DNA of 24,547 nt from a virus: positions 1 to 24,547 of the IMG/VR virus record IMGVR_UViG_3300014495_000011; one strand, given 5' to 3'. Shown here piece after piece: positions 15,340 through 21,704 of the stretch (its first letter is position 1; each line of letters opens with the position of its first letter). The notes below the pieces were generated by a model. The model had not been told where the DNA came from. It saw only the letters and a list, made by a program, of their open reading frames with translations, and made no database searches. Made by a program: the position numbers and the translations under genes.

Positions 15340-15353
15340 ATACCATGATACCA
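15340..15353 (-). promoter_or_regulatory. Predicted extended -10 promoter of the reverse zinc-protein gene
   Basis: On the minus strand, TGG-TATCAT (the -10 hexamer reads 15350 to 15345; 5/6 to TATAAT) is followed after five bases by GTG 15339. The predicted start point falls at 15338-15339, so the mRNA would be leaderless. The surrounding GGTATCATGGTATG matches the GIY-YIG promoter palindrome at 12 of 14 positions. Confidence 0.4.
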
Positions 15354-15399
15354 GATCCAGCCCTGGCCCGCCATAACTAGTAGTAGCTGTAGTAGGGAG

Positions 15400-15416
15400 G
15401 AAGGGCTACGCCCTTC
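15400..15416. repeat. 17-nt dyad GAAGGGC-TAC-GCCCTTC
   Basis: A perfect 7-bp inverted repeat with a 3-base loop sits in the 206-base space between two divergent genes. There is no T-tract on either side, so a classical intrinsic terminator is unlikely; a regulator site or a small structured RNA is possible. Nearby, 15376-15395 repeats TAG several times. Confidence 0.5.
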
Positions 15417-15492
15417 ACCAAAGCCTCTCTATCGGCTGCTATCTTCAAGAACCCTACTGTCAATAACATAGAAGTTACAGCACGATTGCCCC

Positions 15493-15521
15493 TTGTGTCA
15501 AGCGCAATGTGCTGCTACCCT
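15493..15521 (+). promoter_or_regulatory. Predicted promoter for the 136-residue zinc-motif gene
   Basis: TTGTGT (15493-15498), a 17-base spacer and TACCCT (15516-15521), preceded by TGC, lie ahead of a gene that follows a divergent gap and therefore needs its own promoter. The predicted start at about 15528 leaves an 18-base leader containing GAGGAGG. The match to consensus is weak. Confidence 0.3.
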
Positions 15522-15545
15522 GGGTCCCTCACCCTGAGGAGGATC

Positions 15546-15956
15546 ATGGAAGACGACGACTGCGAGATCTGCGAGTTCGCCAGAGAGTTCGCTCACTGGC
15601 CCACCCTCGACAACGACCTGGCCATCGCCAACCCCGGCGACGTGATGAAGCCGGACCACGAAGGCCGGAAGAACATCATCACGCACTGCGGCACGAGTCG
15701 GCGCGCTGGCGTCACCGGCTGCCATCGCTCGTGGAAGAGTCTGGCTCAGGGACACTGCACTGTATGTCACGAGCAGTTTGCCACAGAGAGCACCTCCGAC
15801 CATCACTGGGTCAGTGCGAACAAGCGCTCGAAGCTTCCCGGTGTGCACACCCACCCGAGCGAGGTCGAGACACTCGTCTCCGTCGATGAACAGTTCGGCC
15901 CTGTCTGGCACCGCTCGCTCGAACTAGAGCTTGCTCAGCAAAGGGCTGTCAAGTAA
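15546..15956 (+). CDS. Hypothetical zinc-motif protein, 136 residues
   Basis: Start ATG 15546 is preferred over ATG 15486 because GAGGAGG (15536-15542) lies just upstream and the extra 20 residues look non-coding. Cysteine pairs C6-C9 (CEIC) and C71-C74 (HCTVCHEQF), with several His (H60, H75, H86, H87, H101), suggest one or two zinc sites. The CxxCHExF...H pattern resembles a small protein common in actinophages, with no known function. The C-terminus is helical (LELELAQQR). Confidence 0.7.
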   Translation: MEDDDCEICEFAREFAHWPTLDNDLAIANPGDVMKPDHEGRKNIITHCGTSRRAGVTGCHRSWKSLAQGHCTVCHEQFATESTSDHHWVSANKRSKLPGVHTHPSEVETLVSVDEQFGPVWHRSLELELAQQRAVK

Positions 15957-15980
15957 AACTTTGCGAACCAGGTCAGAGAC

Positions 15981-16009
15981 TTGCGCTCCGGTCCGAACAG
16001 GCGTAGGAT
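15981..16009 (+). promoter_or_regulatory. Possible promoter TTGCGC-N17-TAGGAT
   Basis: The -35-like TTGCGC (15981-15986) and -10-like TAGGAT (16004-16009) are separated by 17 bases and lie 39 bases ahead of ATG 16048. It would serve the same gene as the extended -10 at 16033-16041. At most one may be active. Confidence 0.3.
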
Positions 16010-16032
16010 GCCCGAGACCGCTGGAACCCGTT

Positions 16033-16041
16033 TGATACAAT
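16033..16041 (+). promoter_or_regulatory. Predicted extended -10 promoter, leaderless
   Basis: TGA-TACAAT (-10 at 16036-16041, 5/6 to TATAAT with the extended TGn) ends six bases before ATG 16048. This puts the predicted transcript start on the start codon itself. No ribosome site is present, consistent with leaderless translation. Confidence 0.45.
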
Positions 16042-16047
16042 GGACAC

Positions 16048-16530
16048 ATGAGACCAACCAGGAAGTCACAGAGGAAGTTCCCGAGCGGATGGTGCGCTAG
16101 TGCCAACCACTCCCATTGCCGGGGCGCATACAACAACCCCGGCTCGAAGACAGATCCGATCTGGTACTGCGAGTGCAAGTGCCACCGAGGGAAGAAGATC
16201 AGTGAGCCAGAACCCGAGCACCGTCGAGTCCTCAACCCGAGACTCGAAGAGCACGCCGAGTCCGACGAGTGGGTCGGCCAGTGCATCGCCTACACTCACT
16301 TCGAGATCCCTGTTCCCGATCAAGAGACGGCCACCAAGATACAGGCAAGGATCAATCGGGCGTCCAAGCGTGCGGGCGTCAGGATCACGACGCAGTACAA
16401 GGACGGCCAGGTTCATTGTAAGGTAGCGAAGAACCAGACCCGCCCGACCCGGAAGTCATCGGGGAAGGCACTGGCGCAGGACGGCGCTCGCCGTATGAGT
16501 AGGGTCGCCAAGACCCTGAAAGGAAAGTGA
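16048..16530 (+). CDS. Basic zinc-motif protein, 160 residues
   Basis: ATG 16048 lacks a Shine-Dalgarno sequence but sits at the predicted start point of an extended -10 promoter. The N-terminus is a Cys/His cluster (C16, H21, H23, C24, C41, C43, C45, H46; WCASANHSHC and WYCECKCH) that probably binds one or two zinc ions. The centre (GQCIAYTHFEIPVPDQETATKI..., then RAGVRITTQYKDGQVHCKV) looks like a compact alpha/beta domain. The C-terminus is strongly basic (RRMSRVAKTLKGK). Nucleic-acid binding is a reasonable inference, but no family was recognised. Its TGA shares one base with the next small gene. Confidence 0.65.
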   Translation: MRPTRKSQRKFPSGWCASANHSHCRGAYNNPGSKTDPIWYCECKCHRGKKISEPEPEHRRVLNPRLEEHAESDEWVGQCIAYTHFEIPVPDQETATKIQARINRASKRAGVRITTQYKDGQVHCKVAKNQTRPTRKSSGKALAQDGARRMSRVAKTLKGK

Positions 16531-16652
16531 TGGGTAACAAGCAGAAGAAGAAGGATGAGCGACTCAAGGGTCGACTGTCCGCATGGAACAGTTGCTCGAA
16601 GGAAGGCCAAGCAGCCGGGCGCAAGCCGGGTAGCCTGTCCGGTCGCAAGTGA
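16530..16652 (+). CDS. Very basic 40-residue protein
   Basis: ATG 16530 shares a base with the upstream TGA and is preceded by AAAGGAAAG (16519-16527), a good ribosome site. The 40 residues are rich in Lys/Arg (NKQKKKDERLKGRL...GRKPGSLSGRK) with one Cys and no hydrophobic core, so it is likely disordered and nucleic-acid or membrane-surface binding. Its stop overlaps the GTG of the next gene by four bases, consistent with a three-gene coupled unit. Confidence 0.6.
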   Translation: MGNKQKKKDERLKGRLSAWNSCSKEGQAAGRKPGSLSGRK

Positions 16653-17002
16653 CCCTCCCCATCAACATCCTCGGGTACCTCGGTACTCTGGCCGTCCTCC
16701 TGGCCTACTTCCTCGTCTCGTCCAAGCGCCGGACCGCTCAGACGTGGGCATTCCAAGGGCTCAACATCTTCGGGTCGATCACCCTCGGCATCCTGAGCGT
16801 GACCTACCACGTCTGGCCCTCAGTGACCCTCAACGCCGCCTGGCTGGCCATAGCCGTCTATGGGGTGTACAAGATCCCCAGGGTGGAACGGTGGGCTCAG
16901 AGGAGCCTACACCCGCCTGAGACGTACACCTGCCCGCTCTGTGGGGATCAGCACGAGCCCAACGGGATCTGCCATCCCTGCGTGCCCTACGACCAGTGGT
17001 AG
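16649..17002 (+). CDS. CBU_0592-like membrane protein with a C-terminal zinc ribbon
   Basis: 117 residues from GTG 16649 (GTGA overlap with the upstream stop). Residues 1-80 contain three hydrophobic spans (about 4-24, 36-53, 58-75) with the arrangement LGYLGTLAVLLAYFLVS ... WPSVTLNAAWLAIAVYGVYK, as in the small integral membrane CBU_0592-type domain of bacteria. It is followed by a ribbon with CPLCG (C95, C98) and CHPC (C108, C111). Basic residues between spans 1 and 2 suggest that loop is cytoplasmic. The function of this family is not established; the appended zinc ribbon could bring a soluble partner to the membrane. Confidence 0.65.
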   Translation: MTLPINILGYLGTLAVLLAYFLVSSKRRTAQTWAFQGLNIFGSITLGILSVTYHVWPSVTLNAAWLAIAVYGVYKIPRVERWAQRSLHPPETYTCPLCGDQHEPNGICHPCVPYDQW

Positions 17003-17005
17003 GAC

Positions 17006-17035
17006 TTGCACGGTGACACACCCCGGAGCTAAGAT
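17006..17035 (+). promoter_or_regulatory. Predicted leaderless promoter of the DinG-like helicase
   Basis: TTGCAC (17006-17011), an 18-base spacer and TAAGAT (17030-17035) precede ATG 17042 by six bases, so the predicted start point is the A of the ATG. No ribosome site is present. The same spacing and architecture occurs ahead of 19856. Confidence 0.5.
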
Positions 17036-17041
17036 GGGGTC

Positions 17042-19138
17042 ATGACCACCGATACCGTTGTAGACTTCGATTCAGCGCAGGACAACCTCGCCGCCTCCCT
17101 ACCTGGGTACGAGCGCCGGGAGAAGCAGGCCAGCCTCGCCCACAAGGTCGAGAGCCAGATCCGGGGCGACGGCGCCAGCCGCCACGCTCTGCTTCAGTCG
17201 TCGACCGGCACCGGCAAGTCCCTCGCCTACCTGATCCCCGCCATTCTCTCGGGCAAGAAGGTCGTCGTGTCCACCGCCACCAAGGCGCTTCAGGACCAGA
17301 TCGCCAACAAGGATCTCCCCTTCCTGGCCGAGCACCTCGGCGTGAGCTTCACCCACTCGATCCTCAAGGGCCGCTCGAACTACCTCTGCCAGGCCGAGCT
17401 TGCTCGCCTCGGTGAGGATGACCCGGCGCTCGCCGCCAAGATCACCCGCAAGCTCGATGAGCTTTCGACCGATGGCCACGGCCAGAGCTTCCCCGCAGGA
17501 CTCTACGCCGAGGAGACCGACCTCGACGTGACGCCGGTCGAGTTCAGGAAGGTGACCATCGGCTCCGGCGACTGCCCCGGCAAGGCGCAGTGCCCCTTCG
17601 GTGAGACCTGCTTCAGCGAGTTCGCCAAGGCAGACGCCAAGGCTGCTCAGGTGGTTGTGGTCAACCACGCTCTCCTCTGCACCGACCTCTGGCTCGATGA
17701 GATCACGGGCGGCAAGGCTTCGATGCTCGGTGACTACGAGGTGCTCATCGTGGACGAGGCGCACGAACTGACCGACTACGCCACGAACGTGTGGGGCGTG
17801 ACTCTTCGGGAGCACACCCTCAAGAGCCTGGGCGAGGAGGCCACCACCTTCTTCGGGAAGATCGGCTCGAAGGATGCCAAGGAGTTCGCTCGCCAGAACG
17901 ATGCCTACGCCATCCTCATCTCGGACCTGTGGGCCAAGCTCGAAGTGGGTCGGCTGCGGTTCACCGACATCATCGAGTTGGGCGACGACCTCGTGCGGAT
18001 CAACTCGGCGCTGGTCGACATGAAGAACCTGGTGCAGGCTCAGGGCCAGCGCATCGACAACGGAGAGCGTGACGCCAAGGCTGTCGCTTCCCTCAAGGGT
18101 TCCTACAACCGCCTCATCCGCCGCTTCGGCAATGCCACCGAGAGCATCGCCGCTCTGGTGACCGCCGACGAGGAGAACGTGAAGTTCGTGGAGGAGGAGA
18201 CCAAGAAGTTCCGGGGCAAGAGCCAGACCACCAAGGTGATCCAAGCCCTCCCCGTGGAGATGGGACAGATCCTCGACCGGGCGCTGTGGGCCGACAATCG
18301 GACCTGCCGCAACTGCAACGGCACGGGCACCGAGGAGAACCTCAAGGTCTGCTTCCGCTGCGGAGGCTCAGGCCACAAGGTGAACATCTCCTCGCTGCTC
18401 CTCTCGGCCACGCTGACGACGGACGGTGGCAGCTTCGACTACTGCGCCAAGCAGCTTGGCCTCGCTACCTACGAGACCTTCGATGTCGGCACCCCGTTCG
18501 ACTTCCAGAACCAGGCGCAACTCTACATCCCGAGCCATCTCCCCGAGCCGACTCCGGCCAACCGGGAGACCTGGGCCTCGATGAGCATCGCTGAGATCGG
18601 AGACCTCATCAATGCCAGCGACGGACGGGCGCTCGTGCTCTTCACCTCGACCAAGCAGATGAAGGCGGCTTACGATCACCTCTCTCCCCGGCTCCCCTAT
18701 ACCTGCCTCGTGCAGGGCAACGGGACCAACAAAGAGCTTGCCCGGATCTTCACCGAGGATGAGCACTCCGTGCTCTTCGCCACCAAGAGCTTCATGACTG
18801 GTGTCGACTTCCAGGGGTCCACCTGCTCGCTGGTCATCATCGACAAGCTCCCCTTCGCAGTCCCCACCGATCCGATTGTGGAGGCCCGGTGCGAACTGAT
18901 CGAGAAGAGGGGTGGCAACACCTTCGCTGACTTCCAGGTGCCCATGATGACACTGATCCTTCAGCAGGCCTTCGGTCGGCTCATCCGCCACGGCAACGAT
19001 GCCGGTGTGGTCGCCATCCTCGACCGTCGCCTCACCACCAAGGGCTACGGCAAGAAGATCGTCGCCAGTCTCCCCGACGCCCCGCTCGTCCAGACCATCG
19101 AAGAGGTCCAGGGCTTCTTCGAGAAGGTGAGCGCATGA
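17042..19138 (+). CDS. DinG/XPD-type Fe-S helicase with a DnaJ-like zinc finger insert
   Basis: 698 residues. Superfamily 2 motifs: STGTGKS (54-60, Walker A), VDEAH (237-241, motif II), SATL (455-458, motif III) and QQAFGRLIRH (641-650, motif VI). Cysteines C116, C178, C184 and C190 (DCPGKAQCPFGETC) sit between motifs I and II, where DinG/XPD enzymes hold a 4Fe-4S cluster; NHALL (208-212) follows, as in the family. An extra CRNCNGTG...CFRCGGSG module (422-444) is a DnaJ-type zinc finger just before motif III. Such helicases unwind DNA 5' to 3', often at forks or R-loops. No SD is present; the predicted promoter makes the message leaderless. The stop overlaps the endonuclease VII-type gene (ATGA). 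Confidence 0.85.
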   Translation: MTTDTVVDFDSAQDNLAASLPGYERREKQASLAHKVESQIRGDGASRHALLQSSTGTGKSLAYLIPAILSGKKVVVSTATKALQDQIANKDLPFLAEHLGVSFTHSILKGRSNYLCQAELARLGEDDPALAAKITRKLDELSTDGHGQSFPAGLYAEETDLDVTPVEFRKVTIGSGDCPGKAQCPFGETCFSEFAKADAKAAQVVVVNHALLCTDLWLDEITGGKASMLGDYEVLIVDEAHELTDYATNVWGVTLREHTLKSLGEEATTFFGKIGSKDAKEFARQNDAYAILISDLWAKLEVGRLRFTDIIELGDDLVRINSALVDMKNLVQAQGQRIDNGERDAKAVASLKGSYNRLIRRFGNATESIAALVTADEENVKFVEEETKKFRGKSQTTKVIQALPVEMGQILDRALWADNRTCRNCNGTGTEENLKVCFRCGGSGHKVNISSLLLSATLTTDGGSFDYCAKQLGLATYETFDVGTPFDFQNQAQLYIPSHLPEPTPANRETWASMSIAEIGDLINASDGRALVLFTSTKQMKAAYDHLSPRLPYTCLVQGNGTNKELARIFTEDEHSVLFATKSFMTGVDFQGSTCSLVIIDKLPFAVPTDPIVEARCELIEKRGGNTFADFQVPMMTLILQQAFGRLIRHGNDAGVVAILDRRLTTKGYGKKIVASLPDAPLVQTIEEVQGFFEKVSA

Positions 19139-19530
19139 CGGCCCGTCTTGATGGAACCCGAACCGAGAAGAGATGCGCCACCTGTAGGAGGACGCTTGCC
19201 CTGGATGAGTTTGGGAAGGATAGGACCACTCCCGATGGGCTGAAGTGTTACTGCGTAGAGTGTCTTCGCAAGAAGTATCGAGTGTGGGACTTGCATAAGA
19301 AAGGACTCACTGTCGCTGAGTACGATGAGATCTGGAATCGTCAGGGACAGAAGTGTGGCTTGTGCGGAGATGCGACAACAACAGGTAGAGGTTGGCATGT
19401 CGATCATAACCATGAGTCTGGTAAGATTAGAGGCATCGTCTGTCATAACTGCAACCTCGGGCTAGGTCACTTCAGAGATAATCCTGACTTCTTGCGCAAG
19501 GCGATTGAATATCTCAAGGTAGTGACATGA
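19135..19530 (+). CDS. Endonuclease VII-type HNH nuclease
   Basis: 131 residues, ATG 19135 in an ATGA overlap with the helicase. The core CGLCGD (C74, C77), WHVDHNH (87-93) and GIVCHNCNLGLGHF (C103, C106, N107) is the His-Asn-His/zinc arrangement of the phage endonuclease VII family, which resolves branched DNA. An N-terminal zinc ribbon (C14, C17, C40, C43) is also present, as in many phage relatives. Residues 112-128 form the closing helix (HFRDNPDFLRKAIEYL). Its codons are visibly richer in A/T at third positions than the helicase before it, so horizontal arrival is likely. It could be a resolvase coupled to the helicase or a mobile HNH enzyme; the sequence does not decide. Confidence 0.8.
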   Translation: MTARLDGTRTEKRCATCRRTLALDEFGKDRTTPDGLKCYCVECLRKKYRVWDLHKKGLTVAEYDEIWNRQGQKCGLCGDATTTGRGWHVDHNHESGKIRGIVCHNCNLGLGHFRDNPDFLRKAIEYLKVVT

Positions 19531-19859
19531 ACAACCAAGACGTTCAACTGGTAACGCTCTGTATGGGCACCATCATCCCGGCCATAGTGGGACTCATCAC
19601 GAGCACCCGAGCGTCTGTCCCCTTCCAAACGGCGCTGGGTGCCGTGATGAGCGTCATCGTCGGTATCGTGTCAGAGTGGGCTGCGGTCGGCTCCTTCAAC
19701 TGGATCGCCGCTGGGGTTGCCACCATGACCACCTTCATCACCACCATCGTGATCGCCCGAGGTGTCTATCGCAAGACGGGCATCCAGAAGATCCAAGGCG
19801 TGACGGATGGGATTGCACTTGACAGAGTGATCGGCCCGAGTGTACAGTCGACGCCATGA
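19527..19859 (+). CDS. Holin-like small membrane protein
   Basis: 110 residues from ATG 19527 (ATGA overlap with the nuclease stop). There are three predicted membrane spans (about 7-25, 34-49, 58-79), the second and third separated by a short polar turn (SEWAAVGSFN). A basic cytoplasmic tail (RGVYRKTGIQKIQ) follows. The size, three-span topology and charged end resemble actinophage holins and holin-like proteins, but no endolysin is visible nearby, so the role in lysis is unproven. It overlaps the next gene by four bases. Confidence 0.45.
   Translation: MNNQDVQLVTLCMGTIIPAIVGLITSTRASVPFQTALGAVMSVIVGIVSEWAAVGSFNWIAAGVATMTTFITTIVIARGVYRKTGIQKIQGVTDGIALDRVIGPSVQSTP
19819..19848 (+). promoter_or_regulatory. 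Predicted leaderless promoter TTGACA-N18-TACAGT
   Basis: A consensus -35, TTGACA (19819-19824), an 18-base spacer and TACAGT (19843-19848) lie inside the end of the holin-like gene. They place the transcript start within a base of ATG 19856. It would let the following genes be expressed apart from the upstream coupled genes. Confidence 0.5.
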
Positions 19860-20545
19860 CCACTGAGACCGCACTCGTAAGCCAGATCGACCGGACCGCT
19901 CTGAAGAAGAAGGTCGCTGACGGCACCATCAAACTCCCCGAGGTCTGGAAGGCCCTCTCCACCGCCGAGACCGTCGAGTCTGTCGAGACGATCCCTCTCC
20001 CCGCCGTCATCACCGCCGCACAGCAGAAGGCGCTCGCCAAGCTGGTCGAGGTGTACGGCAAGGTCGTGCCGACCGAGGCCCGTGCGCTCACCGACGAAGA
20101 GGTCTCCGCCCTGATGGATGAGCGGGAGACTCTCGATGAGATCGGGACGCTGGCCGAAGATCGGAAGAAGGAGATCCGTACCACGGTACTGAACCACTTC
20201 GATGTCGGCTACGGCGAGGACGACACCATCGGTGACTCTCCGAGGGACAAGGACGGTCACGTCCTGAAGGCAGCGAAGGTGGCATCGCCGGATCACGGCA
20301 AGGTCTTCTCGTGGGAGTTGCGTCAAGGCGGCGGCACACTCGACCCCGCCTCCTTGCTTGCGCTCGTAGAAGCTGGTACCATAGAGCGCTCGACCTACCT
20401 GGCCATGACTACCCAGGTTCGAGTGCTCGATGAGAACAAAGTGATGCTTGAGCTAAAGAAGCATCCCGAACTGATCGACGCCCTGGGCGAGGCAGTAACG
20501 AAGACGAGTCAGACCGGCTCCTTCAACGTGAGGAAGGCGAAGTAG
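19856..20545 (+). CDS. Hypothetical protein, 229 residues
   Basis: It starts at ATG 19856, shared with the upstream TGA and preceded by the promoter at 19819-19848. The N-terminal half is helical and acidic/basic mixed, with possible coiled coil around residues 60-110 (EEVSALMDERETLDEIGTL, AEDRKKEIRTTVLNHF). A second part contains a likely beta hairpin (GKVFSWELRQGGGTL) and a C-terminal helix (ELKKHPELIDALGEAV). No family was recognised. Its position at the head of the replication-side operon suggests an early or DNA-metabolism role, by context only. Confidence 0.6.
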   Translation: MTTETALVSQIDRTALKKKVADGTIKLPEVWKALSTAETVESVETIPLPAVITAAQQKALAKLVEVYGKVVPTEARALTDEEVSALMDERETLDEIGTLAEDRKKEIRTTVLNHFDVGYGEDDTIGDSPRDKDGHVLKAAKVASPDHGKVFSWELRQGGGTLDPASLLALVEAGTIERSTYLAMTTQVRVLDENKVMLELKKHPELIDALGEAVTKTSQTGSFNVRKAK

Positions 20546-21442
20546 ATGGCACAGTGCAAGAAGCCAGTCGGCAAAGGAACCGTGTGCTACCCGTGTGTGG
20601 TGGCCAACGAGCACGACGGACCGTGCATGTCCAACGAGAACGAGCCGAGCAAGCGTGCCCGTGCTGCGTGGCTCCTGGCCGTTGAGGAGGAGAGTGCCCC
20701 CGCATCCCCTGAGGCGCCCCCTGTACCCTCACCTGTGGTCGCTGAGAAGCGTCCGTTGCCTCATCCTGGCGCAGAGGATCTGAGCGCCTTCCAAGGACCG
20801 GCCCGCACGTCGGCTACCGGCCTGATGGAGCACGAGGAAGAGGGCATCGGCGGTACCCCGCTCTCGACCGTCGACACCAACGCACCGGGCCAGGGCCGCA
20901 CCCTCCGCCCCAACCGCACCCGCACGATATGGGCCGGTGAGCCGGTCGAGGTCAACCCCGCCCCGGCTCCCTTCGAGAACTTGGCTACCGTCGAGGCGTG
21001 CTCGGTCTGTGGAGAGCCGAATCACTCGAAGCAGTGGAAGCACTCCGTGCTCGAACAGCCGTCTTCATGGGTGCCTCCGTTGGTGGAGGAGATGGTTGTA
21101 TCGTCTCCCACGAAGACCCGAGAGGGTGACCAGCCCCTACCGGTGGTCAACGACTCGACCTACATTCAGGATCTCGTCATCGAGGACATCGAGGCTCGCA
21201 AGCAGACGGGGATCGAGCGATACGGCACGCCGCTGCAAGCTCACAACGTACGCAACGTCGATCTCGACCTCTACGAGGAGCTACTCGACGCCACGACCTA
21301 CCTCCGCCAGAAGCTTGTCGAGCGGGCTGACCTGAACGATGCCGTAGTGGCTGTGGGTCGTCTCCTGAGCGAAGCTCCCGGTGTCCCCGCCGCCGTGTGG
21401 GGCTACCTCGATACACTCTTCGCCGGAACGAAGAGTGTCTGA
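20546..21442 (+). CDS. Hypothetical zinc-motif protein with a conserved C-terminal phage domain
   Basis: 298 residues; ATG 20546 directly follows the previous TAG, with GGAAGG (20532-20537) as ribosome site. N-terminal C4, C14, C17 and C27 (CKKPVGKGTVCYPC...GPC) suggest a zinc site, and a second CxxC with His (CSVCGEPNH, C152, C155, H160) lies in mid-protein. A Pro/Glu-rich, probably disordered linker separates them (residues ~45-145). The C-terminal ~60 residues, including ARKQTGIERYGTPLQA and a helix (LDLYEELLDATTYLRQKL, 240-257), match a recurrent small phage domain of unknown function that I have seen fused to other parts. The function is not known. Confidence 0.65.
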   Translation: MAQCKKPVGKGTVCYPCVVANEHDGPCMSNENEPSKRARAAWLLAVEEESAPASPEAPPVPSPVVAEKRPLPHPGAEDLSAFQGPARTSATGLMEHEEEGIGGTPLSTVDTNAPGQGRTLRPNRTRTIWAGEPVEVNPAPAPFENLATVEACSVCGEPNHSKQWKHSVLEQPSSWVPPLVEEMVVSSPTKTREGDQPLPVVNDSTYIQDLVIEDIEARKQTGIERYGTPLQAHNVRNVDLDLYEELLDATTYLRQKLVERADLNDAVVAVGRLLSEAPGVPAAVWGYLDTLFAGTKSV

Positions 21443-21704
21443 CTTCCACGGCTTCTCCTGTGACGCTTGCGGGAAGGTGTGGACCCTCGACAAGCGTACC
21501 AAGGTACGGATGGTGTTCGAGCGGACAGAGTTCTGCGACCTCGGTACCTACACCCGTGACCTCTGCCCCGACTGCACAGCCGAGCCGTTCGGCTGGAACC
21601 CCACTCGAAGGAATCGCAATGCTCCTCAACCTCGACACAGCCCGGTCCCCGAAGCCGACACCGACACCTTCCCTCCCGACCCCAACCAGCCCGGCGTCGG
21701 TTGA
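21435..21704 (+). CDS. Small zinc-ribbon protein, 89 residues
   Basis: The preferred start is GTG 21435, overlapping the upstream stop by eight bases; the frame is open further upstream, but those residues are shadow. CDAC (C9, C12) and CPDC (C44, C47) form a zinc ribbon, with an additional Cys at 34. The C-terminal third (GWNPTRRNRNAPQPRH...PNQPGVG) is Pro-rich and probably disordered, and it overlaps the next gene by 86 bases. Function unknown; a DNA- or RNA-polymerase-associated regulator is a possibility for such ribbons. Confidence 0.6.
   Translation: MSDFHGFSCDACGKVWTLDKRTKVRMVFERTEFCDLGTYTRDLCPDCTAEPFGWNPTRRNRNAPQPRHSPVPEADTDTFPPDPNQPGVG

Noticed and set aside
15400-15416. Hairpin as an intrinsic terminator
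   Set aside because: No T-tract follows on either strand, and it lies between divergent, not convergent, genes.
17099-18244. 381-codon open frame on the minus strand
   Set aside because: Antisense to the DinG-like helicase; low-complexity Leu/Gly/Val/His-rich translation typical of a shadow frame.
20370-20390. TGG-TACCAT resembling the extended -10 elements
   Set aside because: It is inside a coding sequence, far from any start codon, and likely a chance match.
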